DNA from: Taudactylus pleione
Taxonomy: Eukaryota > Chordata > Amphibia > Anura > Myobatrachidae
Assembly: GCA_031769625.1 (NCBI GenBank)
Contig: JAUIMM010000885.1
Coordinates: 5,372,001-5,436,000 of the forward strand
Direction: 5' to 3'
DNA length: 64,000 nt
Program-made: the position numbers and the translations under genes
Notes under the pieces: model-generated
Database searches by the model: none
Seen by the model: the letters and a program-made list of their open reading frames with translations, nothing else
What the model was told of the DNA's origin: nothing
Part shown: positions 20,650 to 33,592 of the stretch, one piece after another
How positions within the stretch are numbered: the stretch's first letter is position 1
Layout: each line of letters starts with the position of its first letter

Positions 20650-21290
20650 CGGCGGTATCGAATTAGCCACGAACATTGTTCGGGCACTAATGGATCCCCT
20701 TGGTCTATCCAATTAGCCCCGAAGTGCCGCCCGAAGCCGGCAATTATCATGGGGTTTTTGTCTTTCGGAACCTGATGTGTCCCGAGAAAAAATCAACAAA
20801 AAGTGCAATTTTTTCACTACCCCAAGGAAAAAACACATAGGTCTGTGAACTTATCATGGATCCTATGTGTTTTCAGCCGAAATATCCTATTATTTTGTCC
20901 AAAATAATAGAATAGAGACAGGGGCGTCTTAAGAGAGGAGGGGGCCCATGTGCACTCCCTGTGCAGGGCCCCCTCCTCTCTCCCCAGTGGCCAGCTGCCG
21001 ACTGATGCGGCTGGCCAGCCACCAGAGCATTAGTAGACTCCTGGCACTAGAGTGTGCCCGGAGTCTACTGCGCATGCGCAGAACACGGGAAAAATGGCTG
21101 CGGCGGCCATTTTCCAGTGTTCTGAGCAGTGTATGGGTGCAGGGTGTGCGGTGTGGGGCCCCCCTGGACCCGTTGGCCGTGTGCCCCGCACACACTGCGC
21201 CCATTATAAATACGCCACTGAATAGAGAGAAAATAAAAACATTGTCGAAAAATGGGGATAATCGGTGAAAAATCCCTGTTTTTTAATTGG
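20650..21290. mobile_element. Older MITE carrying a nested hAT element
   Basis: The outer termini are GGCGGTATCGAATTAGCC (about 20650) and AATTGGATATCC (to about 21290), which are imperfect inverted repeats. The element is interrupted by the hAT copy at 20919-21220. Its inner arms include ACACATAGGTC/GATCCTATGTGT around 20832-20872. Limits are approximate and no outer target duplication is convincing. Confidence 0.5.
20919..21220. mobile_element. hAT-like MITE (CAGGGGCGT / CAGTGGCGT termini), copy 1
   Basis: 302 bp with a perfect 8-bp target duplication, AATAGAGA (20911-20918 and 21221-21228). The left end is CAGGGGCGTCTTAAGAG; the right end, inward, is CAGTGGCGTATTTATAATGG. It contains the NRF-1-like palindrome TGCGCATGCGCA (21069-21080) and AAAATGGC/GCCATTTT arms. 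A second copy is at 62565-62951. No coding frame. Confidence 0.88.
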
Positions 21291-21697
21291 ATATCCCAAA
21301 CATACAGTAGAAGAGTATTTATACATAAGTGGACACAGATAGAAGCTCTTTCCCCTGAAACATTCCCATCATCCCCTCTGTACACCTGGGACAAGTACCC
21401 TCAGTTTGGTAATCTGGTCACTGCCTCTCTACCAATGACACCTTCCTCTACAGCTGGAGTAGTTCTTAAAATAATAAAATTAAAATATATCCATTTTTTT
21501 CAAGTAACGTGAATATCCCAATATACTGACTTCTGGGCTAATGGACATCTATTACAGGGGAGCAGAATTGTATCTTACCATACAGAAGTTTGACTTGCTA
21601 AGTTTATTTATTTTGAATGAGAGGTAGTCTGGTGCCTAACTTATTCAACCAGGTACTGTAGCTGCATTCATTCACACCTGTACCCATACAGTACTTT

Positions 21698-21867
21698 GGG
21701 ACCTATTTACTAAGCCTTGGAAAGGGATAAAGTTAATGGAGATAAAGTACCAGCCAATCAGCTCCTAACTGTCATGTCACAGGTGTCTGAAAAATAGCAG
21801 GAGCTGGTTGGCTGGCACTTTATCTCCATCCACTTTGTCTCTATCCAAGTGTTAGTAAATAGAGCCC
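21698..21867. mobile_element. Palindromic MITE, TTT/TTC target (Harbinger-like)
   Basis: 170 bp; the left end is GGGACCTATTTACTAAG and the right end is TTAGTAAATAGAGCCC. Long pairing arms include GGAGATAAAGTACCAGCCAA and GGCTGGCACTTTATCTCC. Flanks are TTT and TTC. It is related to the copy at 63130-63305. Confidence 0.8.
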
Positions 21868-22076
21868 TTCGACTGTTACAACATCAACATGTGAATGAAC
21901 CCTATACAGGTATTTCCCACACCCTAAAGAGCTAGCTGGGACATGAGAGAACGGTGTTACAAAAAGGAGTGCTACCAACTATGCATCATAGTATGACACC
22001 GCAGTGTGGGGGTCTTAAATAAAGAAGGTTCACTGCATATTGATTGGTTGCCAATTTACTCCCATGCAGGGCTGCC

Positions 22077-22575
22077 ATCAGAAATTTTGGGGCCCAGGAC
22101 TGACAAAATAGACAGTGCCCCCTTCCCACGTGTTTTTGAAACTCCTGCCCTCAGTGTCTCTCAAGCTCCAGCCACCCCCGTTTTGTCCCACCAGCCCCCC
22201 TTCTGTCTCCTCAGCCAGCACCCATTCTCTCTCCATCCCCATCTGTTTCTCTAGCTCCTTTCTGCCTCCCCAGCTCCAGCCTCCTTGTGTCTCTCCAGCC
22301 CCTACGTGTGTCTCTCCAGCCCCTACATGTGTCTCTCCAGTCCCAGCATGTGCCTCTCCAACCCCAGTGTGTGTCTCTCCAGCCCCAGCGTGTGTCTCTC
22401 CAGCCCCAGCAAGTGTCTCTCCAGCTCCAGCATGTGTCTCTCCAGCCCCAGTATGTGTATCCCAAGCTCCCGGTGGCCTGGGCAGTAGGAACCAGGGCAG
22501 GCTCCCTTCTCTGTCTGGTTCCGGGACTCCAGTTCCGAAAATCCCCTACCCACCTCCTCCTCGATGGCAGCCCTG
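22077..22575. mobile_element. hAT non-autonomous element with internal 21-bp minisatellite
   Basis: 499 bp with a perfect 8-bp target duplication, CTCCCATG (22069-22076 and 22576-22583). The inverted termini are a 13-bp match: CAGGGCTGCCATC at the left and GATGGCAGCCCTG at the right. CAG termini with an 8-bp duplication are the standard hAT signature. The interior is C-rich and includes a tandem repeat at 22280-22460. No transposase sequence. Confidence 0.92.
22280..22460. repeat. 21-bp minisatellite within hAT element
   Basis: About eight copies of a 21-bp unit, GTGTCTCTCCAGCCCCAGCA plus one base. Being 7 codons long it produces repetitive open frames in several frames; these are not genes. 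Confidence 0.9.
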
Positions 22576-23428
22576 CTCCCATGAAGCTCCTACAAGTCAG
22601 GGTTCCATGTGATCACTTTGGTACCACCAAGTTCCCTTTCCCGAAACGCCCTATTTCACAGAAGACAGATCTGGCCAAGGTGCGTTGACTCAGTATAGGA
22701 CGGACATACGCAAAAATGTGTCACTTCTGCGCAAGTACTGTATGCAAAAACTGGCAAACAGGAAGAGAGATCCATGTTACTCAGAATCAGCTCCACAATC
22801 TGACATTAATTATCCTGGGCATGTTATTTGTGTTACACCATGCAATGGATTTCCTGGCATGTGTGTGCAACAGCAGCCAACTGTCTGAGGATCAGCTTTC
22901 TGCAGGTCAGTTGCAGAGGACATGTTTATACCGTAAACTGATTTTCTGTGTGATCTACAACAGAGGAAGATGTGGCAATTAAATTATTCTTTATACTGCA
23001 ATATTTTGGAGAATTCACTTGCATGCTGAAAATGAGCCAATTACTGAGAATTACATGAGAGAGAATGAGGTTTAGAAAGTAAAATACTTTAAAATGAGAT
23101 TATTGAATTCTATCCTGTATTAAGCAGGAGAGCAGGATGTCACACAATGTGAAGTACATCAAGTATTCTTCATCTGGTTAATTTTTCAGCATCCTCTAGA
23201 TTTAAACCATGTCTTAGTGAATATGTAATTATTAGCACTTGCATGTGGTAATATAAGTAGTCATGTATATAGTCAGCTCTACTGGGTAAAAGGGCTGAGC
23301 TATCATAAGATGGACTAGAGACTTAGCATTTCAAGGTCACCAAAACACTCAGGGGCTTCACCAGTGCAAAGAGAGCCCCGACACATATGGGCATATTGCA
23401 AGAACTGTATTACATACACCTAATATGT
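22576..23428. other. Unique-looking spacer before the large array
   Basis: No gene or element termini recognised. The last 30 bp before the array resemble a decayed array unit. Confidence 0.45.
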
Positions 23429-26400
23429 TCCAGGAGAGAACAGTAGTATATGCGCCTGGGTTACACCAGGAGAGAACATGTAGTATATGTGCCTGGGTTA
23501 CACCAGGAGAGAACATGTAGTATATGTGCCTGGGTTACACCAGGAGAGAACAGTAGTATATGTGACAGGGTTACACCAGGAGAGAACAGTAGTATATGTG
23601 CCTGGGTTACACCAGGAGAGAACAGTAGTATATGTGCCTGGGTTACACCAGGAGAGAACATGTAGTATATGTGCCTGGGTTACACCAGGAGAGAACAGTA
23701 GTGTATGTGCCTGGTTACACCAGGAGAGAACAGTAGTATATGTGCCTGGGTTACACCAGGAGAGAACAGTAGTGTATGTGCCTGATTACACCAGGAGAGA
23801 ACAGTAGTATATGTGCCTGGGTTACACCAGGAGAGAACAGTAATATATGTGCCTGGGTTACAACAAGAGACAACAGTAGTATATGTGCCTGGGTTACACC
23901 AGGAGAGAACAGTAGTGTATGTGCCTGGTTACACCAGGAGAGAACAGTAGTATATGTACCTGGGTTACACCAGGAGAGAACAGTAGTGTATGTGCCTGGT
24001 TACACCAGGAGAGAACAGTAGTGTATGTGCCTGGGTTACACCAGGAGAGAACAGTAGTGTATGTGCCTGGGTTACACCAGGAGAGAACAGTAGTATATGT
24101 GCCTGGGTTACACCAGGAGAGAACAGTAATATATGTGCCTGGGTTACACCAGGAGAGAACAGTAGTATATGTGCCTGGTTACACCAGGAGAGAACAGTAG
24201 TGTATGTGCCTGGGTTACACCAGGAGAGAACAGTAGTGTATGTGCCTGGGTTACACCAGGAGAGAACAGTAGTGTATGCGCCTGGGTTACACCAGGAGAG
24301 AACAGTAGTATATGCACCTGGGTTACACCAGGAGAGAACAGTAGTATATGTGCCTGGGTTACACCAGGAGAGAACAGTAGTATATGTGCCTGGGTTACAC
24401 CAGGAGAGAACAGTAGTGTATGTGCCTGGGTTACACCAGGAGAGAACAGTAATATATGTGCCTGGGTTACACCAGGAGAGAACAGTAGTATATGTGCCTG
24501 GGTAACACCAGGAGAGAACAGTAATATATGTGCCTGGGTTACACCAGGAGAGAACAGTAGTATATGTGGCTGGGTTACACCAGGAGAGAACAGTAGTGTA
24601 TGTGCCTGGTTACACCAGGAGAGAACAGTAGTATATGTGCCTGGGTTACACCAGGAGAGAACAGTAATATATGTGCCTGGGTTACACCAGGAGAGAACAG
24701 TAGTATAAGTGCCTGGGTTACACCAGGAGAGAACAGTAGTATATGTGCCTGGGTTACACCAGGAGAGAACAGTAGTATATGTGCCTGGGTTACACCAGGA
24801 GAGAACAGTTATATATGTGCCTGGGTTACACCAGGAGAGAACAGTAGTATATGTGCCTGGGATACACCAGGAGAGAACAGTAGTATAAGTACCTGGTTAC
24901 ACCAGGAGAGAACAGTAGTATATGTGCCTGGGTTACACCAGGAGAGAACAGTAGTGTATAGAACAGTAGTGTATGTGCCTGGTTACACCAGGAGAGAACA
25001 GTAGTATATGTGCCTGGGTTACACCAGGAGAGAACAGTAGTGTATGTGCCTGATTACACCAGGAGAGAACAGTAGTATATGTGCCTGGGTTACACCAGGA
25101 GAGAACAGTAATATATGTGCCTGGGTTACAACAAGAGACAACAGTAGTATATGTGCCTGGGTTACACCAGAAGAGAACAGTAGTGTATGTGCCTGGTTAC
25201 ACCAGGAGAGAACAGTAGTATATGTGCCTGGGTTACACCAGGAGAGAACAGTAGTGTATGTACCTGGTTACACCAGGAGAGAACAGTAGTGTATGTGCCT
25301 GGGTTACACCAGTAGAGAACAGTAGTGTATGTGCCTGGGTTACACCAGGAGAGAACAGTAGTATATGTGCCTGGGTTACACCAGGAGAGAACAGTAATAT
25401 ATGTGCCTGGGTTACACCAGGAGAGAACAGTAGTATATGTGCCTGGGTTACACCAGGAGAGAACAGTAGTGTATGTGCCTGGTTACACCAGGAGAGAACA
25501 ATAGTATATGTGCCTGGGTTACACCAGGAGAGAACAGAAGTGTATGTGCCAGGGTTACACCAGGAGAGAACAGTATTATATGCACCTGGGTTACACCGGG
25601 AGAGAACAGTAGTATATGAGCCTGGGTTACACCGGGAGAGAACAGTAGTATATGCACATGGATTACACCAGGAGAGAACAGTAGTATATGCACCTGGGTT
25701 ACACCAGGAGAGAACAGTAGTATATGTGCCTGGGTTACACCAGGAGAGAGCAGTACTATATGTGCCTGAATTACACCAGGAGAGAACAGTAGTGTATGTG
25801 CCTGGGTTACACCAGGAGAGAACAATAGTACATGTGCCTGGGTTACACCAGGAGAGAACAGTAATATATGTGCCTGGGTTACACCAGGAGAGAACAATAG
25901 TACATGTGCCTGGGTTACACCAGGAGAGAACAGTAGTATATGCAACTGGGTTACACCAGGAGAGAACAGTAGTATATGTGCCTGGGTTACACCAGGAGAA
26001 AACAGTAATATATGCTCCTGGGTTACACCAGGAGAGAACAGTAATATATGCGCCTGGTTTACACCAGGAGAGAACAGTAGTATATGCACCTGGGTTACAC
26101 CAGGAGAGAACAGTAGTATATGTGCCTGGGTTACACCAGGAGAAAACAGTAATATATGCCCCTGGGTTACACCAGGAGAGAACAGTAGTGTATGTGCCTG
26201 GTTACACCAGGAGAGAACAGTAGTATATGTGCCTGGGTTACACCAGGAGAGAACAGTAGTGTATGTGCCTGATTACACCAGGAGAGAACAGTAGTATATG
26301 TGCCTGGGTTACACCAGGAGAGAACAGTAATATATGTGCCTGGGTTACAACAAGAGACAACAGTAGTATATGTGCCTGGGTTACACCAGAAGAGAACAGT

Positions 26401-29400
26401 AGTGTATGTGCCTGGTTACACCAGGAGAGAACAGTAGTATATGTGCCTGGGTTACACCAGGAGAGAACAGTAGTGTATGTGCCTGGTCACACCAGGAGAC
26501 AACAGTAGTGTATGCGCCTGGTTTACACCAGGAGAGAACAGTAGTATATGCACCTGGGTTACACCAGGAGAGAACAGTAGTATATGTGCCTGGGTTACAC
26601 CAGGAGAAAACAGTAATATATGCCCCTGGGTTACACCAGGAGAGAACAGTAGTGTATGTGCCTGGTTACACCAGGAGAGAACAGTAGTATATGTGCCTGG
26701 GTTACACCAGGAGAGAACAGTAGTGTATGTGCCTGATTACACCAGGAGAGAACAGTAGTGTATGTGCCTGGGTTACACCAGGAGAGAACAGTAATATATG
26801 TGCCTGGGTTACAACAAGAGACAACAGTAGTATATGTGCCTGGGTTACACCAGAAGAGAACAGTAGTGTATGTGCCTGGTTACACCAGGAGAGAACAGTA
26901 GTATATGTGCCTGGGTTACACCAGGAGAGAACAGTAGTATATGTGCCTGGGTTACACATGGAGAGAACAGTAGTGTATGTGCCTGGTTACACCAGGAGAG
27001 AACAGTAGTGTATGTGCCTGGTTACACCAGGAGAGAACAGTAGTATATGTGCCTGGGTTACACCAGGAGAGAACAGTAGTATATGTGCCTGGGTTACACC
27101 AGGAGAGAACAGTAGTGTATGTGCCTGGTTACACCAGGAGAGAACAGTAGTATATGTGCCTGGTTACACCAGGAGAGAACAGTAGTATATGTGCCTGGGT
27201 TACACAAGGAGAGAACAGTAGTGTATGTGCCTGGTTACACCAGGAGAGAACAGTAGTATATGTGCCTGGGTTACACCAGGAGAGAACAGTAGTGTATGTG
27301 CCTGATTACACCAGGAGAGAACTGTAGTATATGTGCCTGGGTTACACCAGGAGAGAACAGTAATATATGTGCCTGGGTTACAACAAGAGACAACAGTAGT
27401 ATATGTGCCTGGGTTACACCAGAAGAGAACAGTAGTGTATGTGCCTGGTCACACCAGGAGACAACAGTAGTGTATGTGCCTGGGTTACACCAGGAGAGAA
27501 CAGTAGTGTATGTGCCAGGGTTACACCAGGAGAGAACAGTATTATATGCACCTGGGTTACACCGGGAGAGAACAGTAGTATATGAGCCTGGGTTACACCG
27601 GGAGAGAACAGTAGTATATGCACATGGGTTACACCAGGAGAGAACAGTAGTATATGCACCTGGGTTACACCAGGAGAGAACAGTAGTATATGTGCCTGGG
27701 TTACACCAGGAGAGAGCAGTACTATATGTGCCTGAATTACACCAGGAGAGAACAGTAGTGTATGTGCCTGGGTTACACCAGGAGAGAACAATAGTACATG
27801 TGCCTGGGTTACACCAGGAGAGAACAGTAGTATATGTGCCTGGGTTACACCAGGAGAGAACAATAGTACATGTGCCTGGGTTACACCAGGAGAGAACAGT
27901 AGTATATGCACCTGGGTTACACCAGGAGAGAACAGTAGTATATGTGCCTGGGTTACACCAGGAGAAAACAGTAATATATGCTCCTGGGTTACACCAGGAG
28001 AGAACAGTAATATATGCGCCTGGTTTACACCAGGAGAGAACAGTAGTATATGCACCTGGGTTACACCAGGAGAGAACAGTAGTATATGTGCCTGGGTTAC
28101 ACCAGGAGAAAACAGTAATATATGCCCCTGGGTTACACCAGGAGAGAACAGTAGTGTATGTGCCTGGTTACACCAGGAGAGAACAGTAGTATATGTGCCT
28201 GGGTTACACCAGGAGAGAACAGTAGTGTATGTGCCTGATTACACCAGGAGAGAACAGTAGTATATGTGCCTGGGTTACACCAGGAGAGAACAGTAATATA
28301 TGTGCCTGGGTTACAACAAGAGACAACAGTAGTATATGTGCCTGGGTTACACCAGAAGAGAACAGTAGTGTATGTGCCTGGTTACACCAGGAGAGAACAG
28401 TAGTATATGTGCCTGGGTTACACCAGGAGAGAACAGTAGTGTATGTGCCTGGTCACACCAGGAGACAACAGTAGTGTATGCGCCTGGTTTACACCAGGAG
28501 AGAACAGTAGTATATGCACCTGGGTTACACCAGGAGAGAACAGTAGTATATGTGCCTGGGTTACACCAGGAGAAAACAGTAATATATGCCCCTGGGTTAC
28601 ACCAGGAGAGAACAGTAGTGTATGTGCCTGGTTACACCAGGAGAGAACAGTAGTATATGTGCCTGGGTTACACCAGGAGAGAACAGTAGTGTATGTGCCT
28701 GATTACACCAGGAGAGAACAGTAGTATATGTGCCTGGGTTACACCAGGAGAGAACAGTAATATATGTGCCTGGGTTACAACAAGAGACAACAGTAGTATA
28801 TGTGCCTGGGTTACACCAGAAGAGAACAGTAGTGTATGTGCCTGGTTACACCAGGAGAGAACAGTAGTATATGTGCCTGGGTTACACCAGGAGAGAACAG
28901 TAGTGTATGTGCCTGGTCACACCAGGAGAAACAGTAGTGTATGTGCCTGGGTTACACCAGTAGAGAACAGTAGTGTATGTGCCTGGGTTACACCAGGAGA
29001 GAACAGTAGTATATGTGCCTGGGTTACACCAGGAGAGAACAGTAATATATGTGCCTGGGTTACACCAGGAGAGAACAGTAGTATATGTGCCTGGGTTACA
29101 CCAGGAGAGAACAGTAGTGTATGTGCCTGGTTACACCAGGAGAGAACAGTAGTATATGTGCCTGGGTTACACCAGGAGAGAACAGTAGTATATGTGCCTG
29201 GGTTACACATGGAGAGAACAGTAGTGTATGTGCCTGGTTACACCAGGAGAGAACAGTAGTGTATGTGCCTGGTTACACCAGGAGAGAACAGTAGTATATG
29301 TGCCTGGGTTACACCAGGAGAGAACAGTAGTATATGTGCCTGGGTTACACCAGGAGAGAACAGTAGTGTATGTGCCTGGTTACACCAGGAGAGAACAGTA

Positions 29401-31609
29401 GTATATGTGCCTGGTTACACCAGGAGAGAACAGTAGTATATGTGCCTGGGTTACACCAGGAGAGAACAGTAGTATATGCACCTGGGTTACACCAGGAGAG
29501 AACAGTAGTATATGTGCCTGGTTACACCAGGAGAGAACAGTAGTATATGTGCCTGGGTTACACAAGGAGAGAACAGTAGTGTATGTGCCTGGTTACACCA
29601 GGAGAGAACAGTAGTATATGTGCCTGGGTTACACCAGGAGAGAACAGTAGTGTATGTGCCTGATTACACCAGGAGAGAACTGTAGTATATGTGCCTGGGT
29701 TACACCAGGAGAGAACAGTAATATATGTGCCTGGGTTACAACAAGAGACAACAGTAGTATATGTGCCTGGGTTACACCAGGAGAGAACAGTAGTGTATGA
29801 GCCTGGGTTACACCAGGAGAGAACAGTAGTGTATGTGCCTGGTTACACCAGGAGAGAACAGTAGTGTATGTGCCTGGGTTACACCAGTAGAGAACAGTAG
29901 TGTATGTGCCTGGGTTACACCATGAGAGAACAGTAGTATATGTGCCTGGGTTACACCAGGAGAGAACAGTAATATATGTGCCTGGGTTACACAAGGAGAG
30001 AACAGTAGTATATGTGCCTGGGTTACACCAGGAGAGAACAGTAGTGCATGTGCCTGGTTACACCAGGAGAGAACAGTAGTATATGTGCCTGGGTTACACC
30101 TGGAGAGAACAGTAGTGTATGTGCCTGGGTTACACCAGGAGAGAACAGTAGTATATGTGCCTGGGTTACACCGGGAGAGAACAGTAGTATATGCACCTGG
30201 GTTACACCAGGAGAGAACAGTAGTATATGTGCCTGGGTTACACCAGGAGAGAACAGTAGTATATGCACCTGGGTTACACCAGGAGAGAACAGTAGTATAT
30301 GTGCCTGGGTTACACCAGGAGAGAGCAGTAGTAAATGTGCCTGAATTACATCAGGAGAGAACAGTAGTGTATGTGCCAGGGTTACACCAGGAGAGAACAA
30401 TAGTACATGTGCCTGGGTTACACCAGGAGAGAACAGTAGTATATGTGCCTGGGTTACACCAGGAGAGAACAATAGTACATGTGCCTGGGTTACACCAGGA
30501 GAGAACAGTAGTATATGCGCCTGAGTTACACCAGGAGAGAACAGTAGTATATGTGCCTGGGTTACACCAGGAGAAAACAGTAATATATGCACCTGGGTTA
30601 CACCAGGAGAGAACAGTAATATATGTGCCTGGGTTACACCAGGAGAGAACAGTAGTATATGCACCTGGGTTACACCAGGAGAGAACAGTAGTATATGTGC
30701 CTGGGTTACACCAGGAGAAAACAGTAATATATGCCCCTGGGTTACACCAGGAGAGAACAGTAATATATTTGCCTGGGTTACATCAGGAGAGAACAGTAGT
30801 ATATGTGCCTGGGTTACACCAGGAGAGAACATGTAGTACATGTGCATGGGTTACACCAGGAGAGAACAGTAGTATAAGTGCCTGGGTTACACCAGGAGAG
30901 AACAGTAGTATATGTGCCTGGGTTACACCAGGAGAGAACAGTAGTATATGTGCCTGGGTTACACCATGAGAGAACAGTAGTATATGTGCCTGGGTTACAC
31001 CAGGAGAGAACAGTAATATATGTGCCTGGGTTACACCAGGAGAGAACAGTAGTATATGTGCCTGGGTTACACCAGGAGAGAACAGTAGTGTATGTGCCTG
31101 GTTACACCAGGAGAGAACAGTAGTGTATGTGCCTGGGTTACACCAGGAGAGAACAGTAATATATGTGCCTGGGTTACACCAGGAGAGAACAGTAGTATAA
31201 GTGCCTGGGTTACACCAGGAGAGAACAGTAGTATATGTGCCTGGGTTACACCAGGAGAGAACAGTAGTATATGTGCCTGGGTTACACCAGGAGAGAACAG
31301 TAATATATGTGCCTGGGTTACACCAGGAGAGAACAGTAGTATATGTGCCTGGGTTACACCAGGAGAGAACAGTAGTATATGTACCTGGTTACACCAGGAG
31401 AGAACAGTAGTATATGTGCCTGGGTTACACCAGGAGAGAACAGTAGTGTATGTGCCTGGTTACACCAGGAGAGAACAGTAGTATATGTGCCTGGGTTACA
31501 CCAGGAGAGAACAGTAGTGTATGTGCCTGATTACACCAGGAGAGAACAGTAGTATACGTGCCTGTGTTACACCAAGAGAGAACAGTAATATATGTGCCTG
31601 GGTTACAAC
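23429..31609. repeat. 36-bp minisatellite, first segment
   Basis: Tandem array of about 230 units. The unit is CAGTAGTATATGTGCC, then TGGGTTACACCAGGAGAGAA, 36 bp in all; a frequent 35-bp variant has lost one G of TGGG. Variant positions are GTATATG/GTGTATG/ATATATG, GTGCC/GCACC/GCGCC, and the minority forms CTGATTACACC and ACAACAAGAGA. 36-bp runs leave two plus-strand frames open, reading VYVPGLHQERTV or SSICAWVTPGEN repeatedly, and every 35-bp unit shifts the frame. A partial duplication of about 20 bp lies at 24955. I see no promoter, coding or CRISPR organisation. Confidence 0.98.
25490..28691. repeat. 1,966-bp higher-order duplication in the 36-bp array
   Basis: The sequence from about 25490 to 26725 recurs from about 27456 to 28691 at an offset of 1,966 bp. 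Rare variants mark both: CAGTATTATATGCACC at 25571 and 27537, ATGAGCCTGGG shortly after each, CAGTACTATATG near 25752 and 27718, and CTGGTCACACCAGGAGACAAC at about 26482 and 28448. Differences between copies are few. The match continues loosely past 28691 with a 285-bp length change by 29200. Confidence 0.85.
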
Positions 31610-32029
31610 TAGAGATGAGCGGTTCGGATTCTGTGGAATCCGAACCGCTCCGAACATTGGGGATCCGAGTCCACCCGAACCCTGTTCGGGTGTTCACCGC
31701 CTGACTCGGATCCCCGTTCGGGGCCGAACGGCGGCCGCCTGATGTCGGATTCTCACTAGAGAATCCGACATCAGGTCTCCTCGCGTGTAGGGCAGAGCTC
31801 AGTGATAGCGCTCTGCCCTACACAGACACAGACACACAGCCGCCAGCGGCAGCTGTGTGTTTGTTACAGCAGCCAATGAGAGTCACACAGACTCTCTTTG
31901 GCTGCTGCACGGAGGGAGCCGGCTGGAGCTCACACATGAGCTCCGTCTTCCGGCTCCCTCCTCAGCGTGTGACAGAGCGGACGGCGCGGGAGCGGGGAAT
32001 CAGGTAAGTTTTATTTTTTTTATTTTTTT

Positions 32030-32760
32030 ACTTGTCAAAGGTCCGGGGGCGCTACTGGGCGGGGGTCTGCTACTGGGGGGGGCTATACTACTTGGGGGGC
32101 AATACTACAGAGGGGCCTGCTACGGGGGGGAGGCTATACTACTGGGGGGGCGTCTGCACTACTGGGGGGGGTCTGCTACTGGGGGGGGGCAATACTACTG
32201 GGGGGGCCATACTACAGAGGGGCCTGCTACTGGGGGGGGCTATACTACTGGGGGGGGTCTGCTACTGGGGGGGCCATACTACTGGGGGGGATCTGCACTA
32301 TTGGGGGGCCATACTACAGAGGGGCCTGCTACTGGGGGGGGGGCTATACTACTGGGGGGGTCTGCACTACTGGGGGGGTCTGCTACTGGGCGGGGCTATA
32401 CTACTGGGGGGGCCATACTACAGAGGGGCCTGCTACTGGGGGGGGCCATACTACTGGGGGGGCTTACTACTACTGGGGGGGGGCTGCTACTGGGGCAGCC
32501 TACTACAGGGGGGGCCATACTACAGGGGGGACCCATACTACAGGGGGGGCTACTACTGGGGCAGCCTACTACTGGGGGGGCCTGCTACTGGGGCAGCCTA
32601 CTACTGGGGGAGCCATACTACTGGGGGGGCATACTACTGGGTGGCATGCTAATGGGGGGCATACTACTGGGGGGGGCCTGCTAATGGGGGGCATACTACT
32701 GGGGGGGGCCTGCTAATGGGGGGCATACTACTGGGGGGCATTCTACTGGGGGCACTGCAT
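32030..32760. repeat. G-rich TACTACTGGGG minisatellite within the hAT element
   Basis: Irregular tandem copies of 18-30 bp: TACTACTGGGGGGG joined with CCATACTACAGAGGGGCC, GTCTGC or CTATAC segments. Runs of 6-9 G recur dozens of times, so the G strand is strongly quadruplex-prone. It decays to spaced CACTACTG motifs up to about 32900. Confidence 0.92.
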
Positions 32761-33329
32761 AGTGGACCCTACTACTAAGGGGACTGCATAGGGGGCACCA
32801 CTGCTGGGGGACATTGTGTAAGGGACACCGCTACTGTGGGCATTGTGTAAAAGAGTCACTACTGTGGGCATTGTGTAAAAGGGGCACTACTGTGTGTTGT
32901 AACATAAATAAGAGACACTACTTTATGGTGTAATGTGAATCAGGCCCTATGTGCGGTGTAATGCTAATAAGATTGTGCACTGTGACTCCTAGGGTCGTAG
33001 CCCACTTTGTAAACAAGTACTATGACTCTGCTGGCCGTACCCCACTGGGTGGGTGCCCTACTTTTCATTTCTGCCACTGCTGTGTGGCAATGTGTCATAG
33101 ATGTGCTTTATACTGTGGTGTCTGTGTCGTTGTGCCGCTGCTTTGTCGCTTAGTAACCAGTCAGCTCACTGCAACCTTTGGCCAATAATGTTGAAAACAA
33201 TATTATAAGCTGTGATATGGTCTAAATTGACTGGAAATTAATGTTATTGAGGTTAATAATACTCTAGGAAGAAAAAAAAGACCAATTTATGTGATTTTAG
33301 CTTTTTTTGTCAATTTTTGTAAAAAAATC

Positions 33330-33432
33330 CAAATCCAAATCCAAATCCAAAGCCAGTCACCGCAGTTTGGCAAATCCAAATCCAAATCCAAAGCCGGACG
33401 ACGAATTAGAACCAAATCCAAATCCAAATCCG
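33330..33432. repeat. AAATCC short tandem repeat near the hAT right end
   Basis: Clusters of AAATCCAAATCCAAATCC separated by short linkers containing GCCGGACG. This short repeat sits in the subterminal region of the element. Weak AAATCCA/AAAACCAAAA motifs also precede the related terminus at 7902. Confidence 0.8.
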
Positions 33433-33592
33433 GCAAAAATGGTCCGGCGCACATCCCTAGTTACAACAAGAGTCAACAGTAGTATATGTGCCTGGGTTAC
33501 ACCAGAAGAGAACAGTAGTGTATTTGCCTGGTTACACCAGGAGAGAACAGTAGTATATGTGCCTGGGTTACACCAGGAGAGAACAGTAGTGT

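Larger units (their letters stand above)
31610..33459. mobile_element. 1.85-kb hAT element inserted in the 36-bp array
   Basis: Target duplication GTTACAAC is perfect (31602-31609 and 33460-33467) and lies in an array unit of the ACAACAAGAG type. The termini are TAGAGATGAGCGG and, inward from the right, TAGGGATGTGCGC, typical of hAT ends. Next to the left end are strong hairpins: GCGGTTCGGATTC with GAATCCGAACCGC (31619-31648) and GATGTCGGATTCTC with GAGAATCCGACATC (about 31741-31772). CAGGTAAGT follows at 32001, then a T-rich run, a G-rich tandem array, and near the right end an AAATCC repeat. No transposase frame, so it is non-autonomous. The plus-strand Gly-rich frames are array artefacts. 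Confidence 0.92.
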
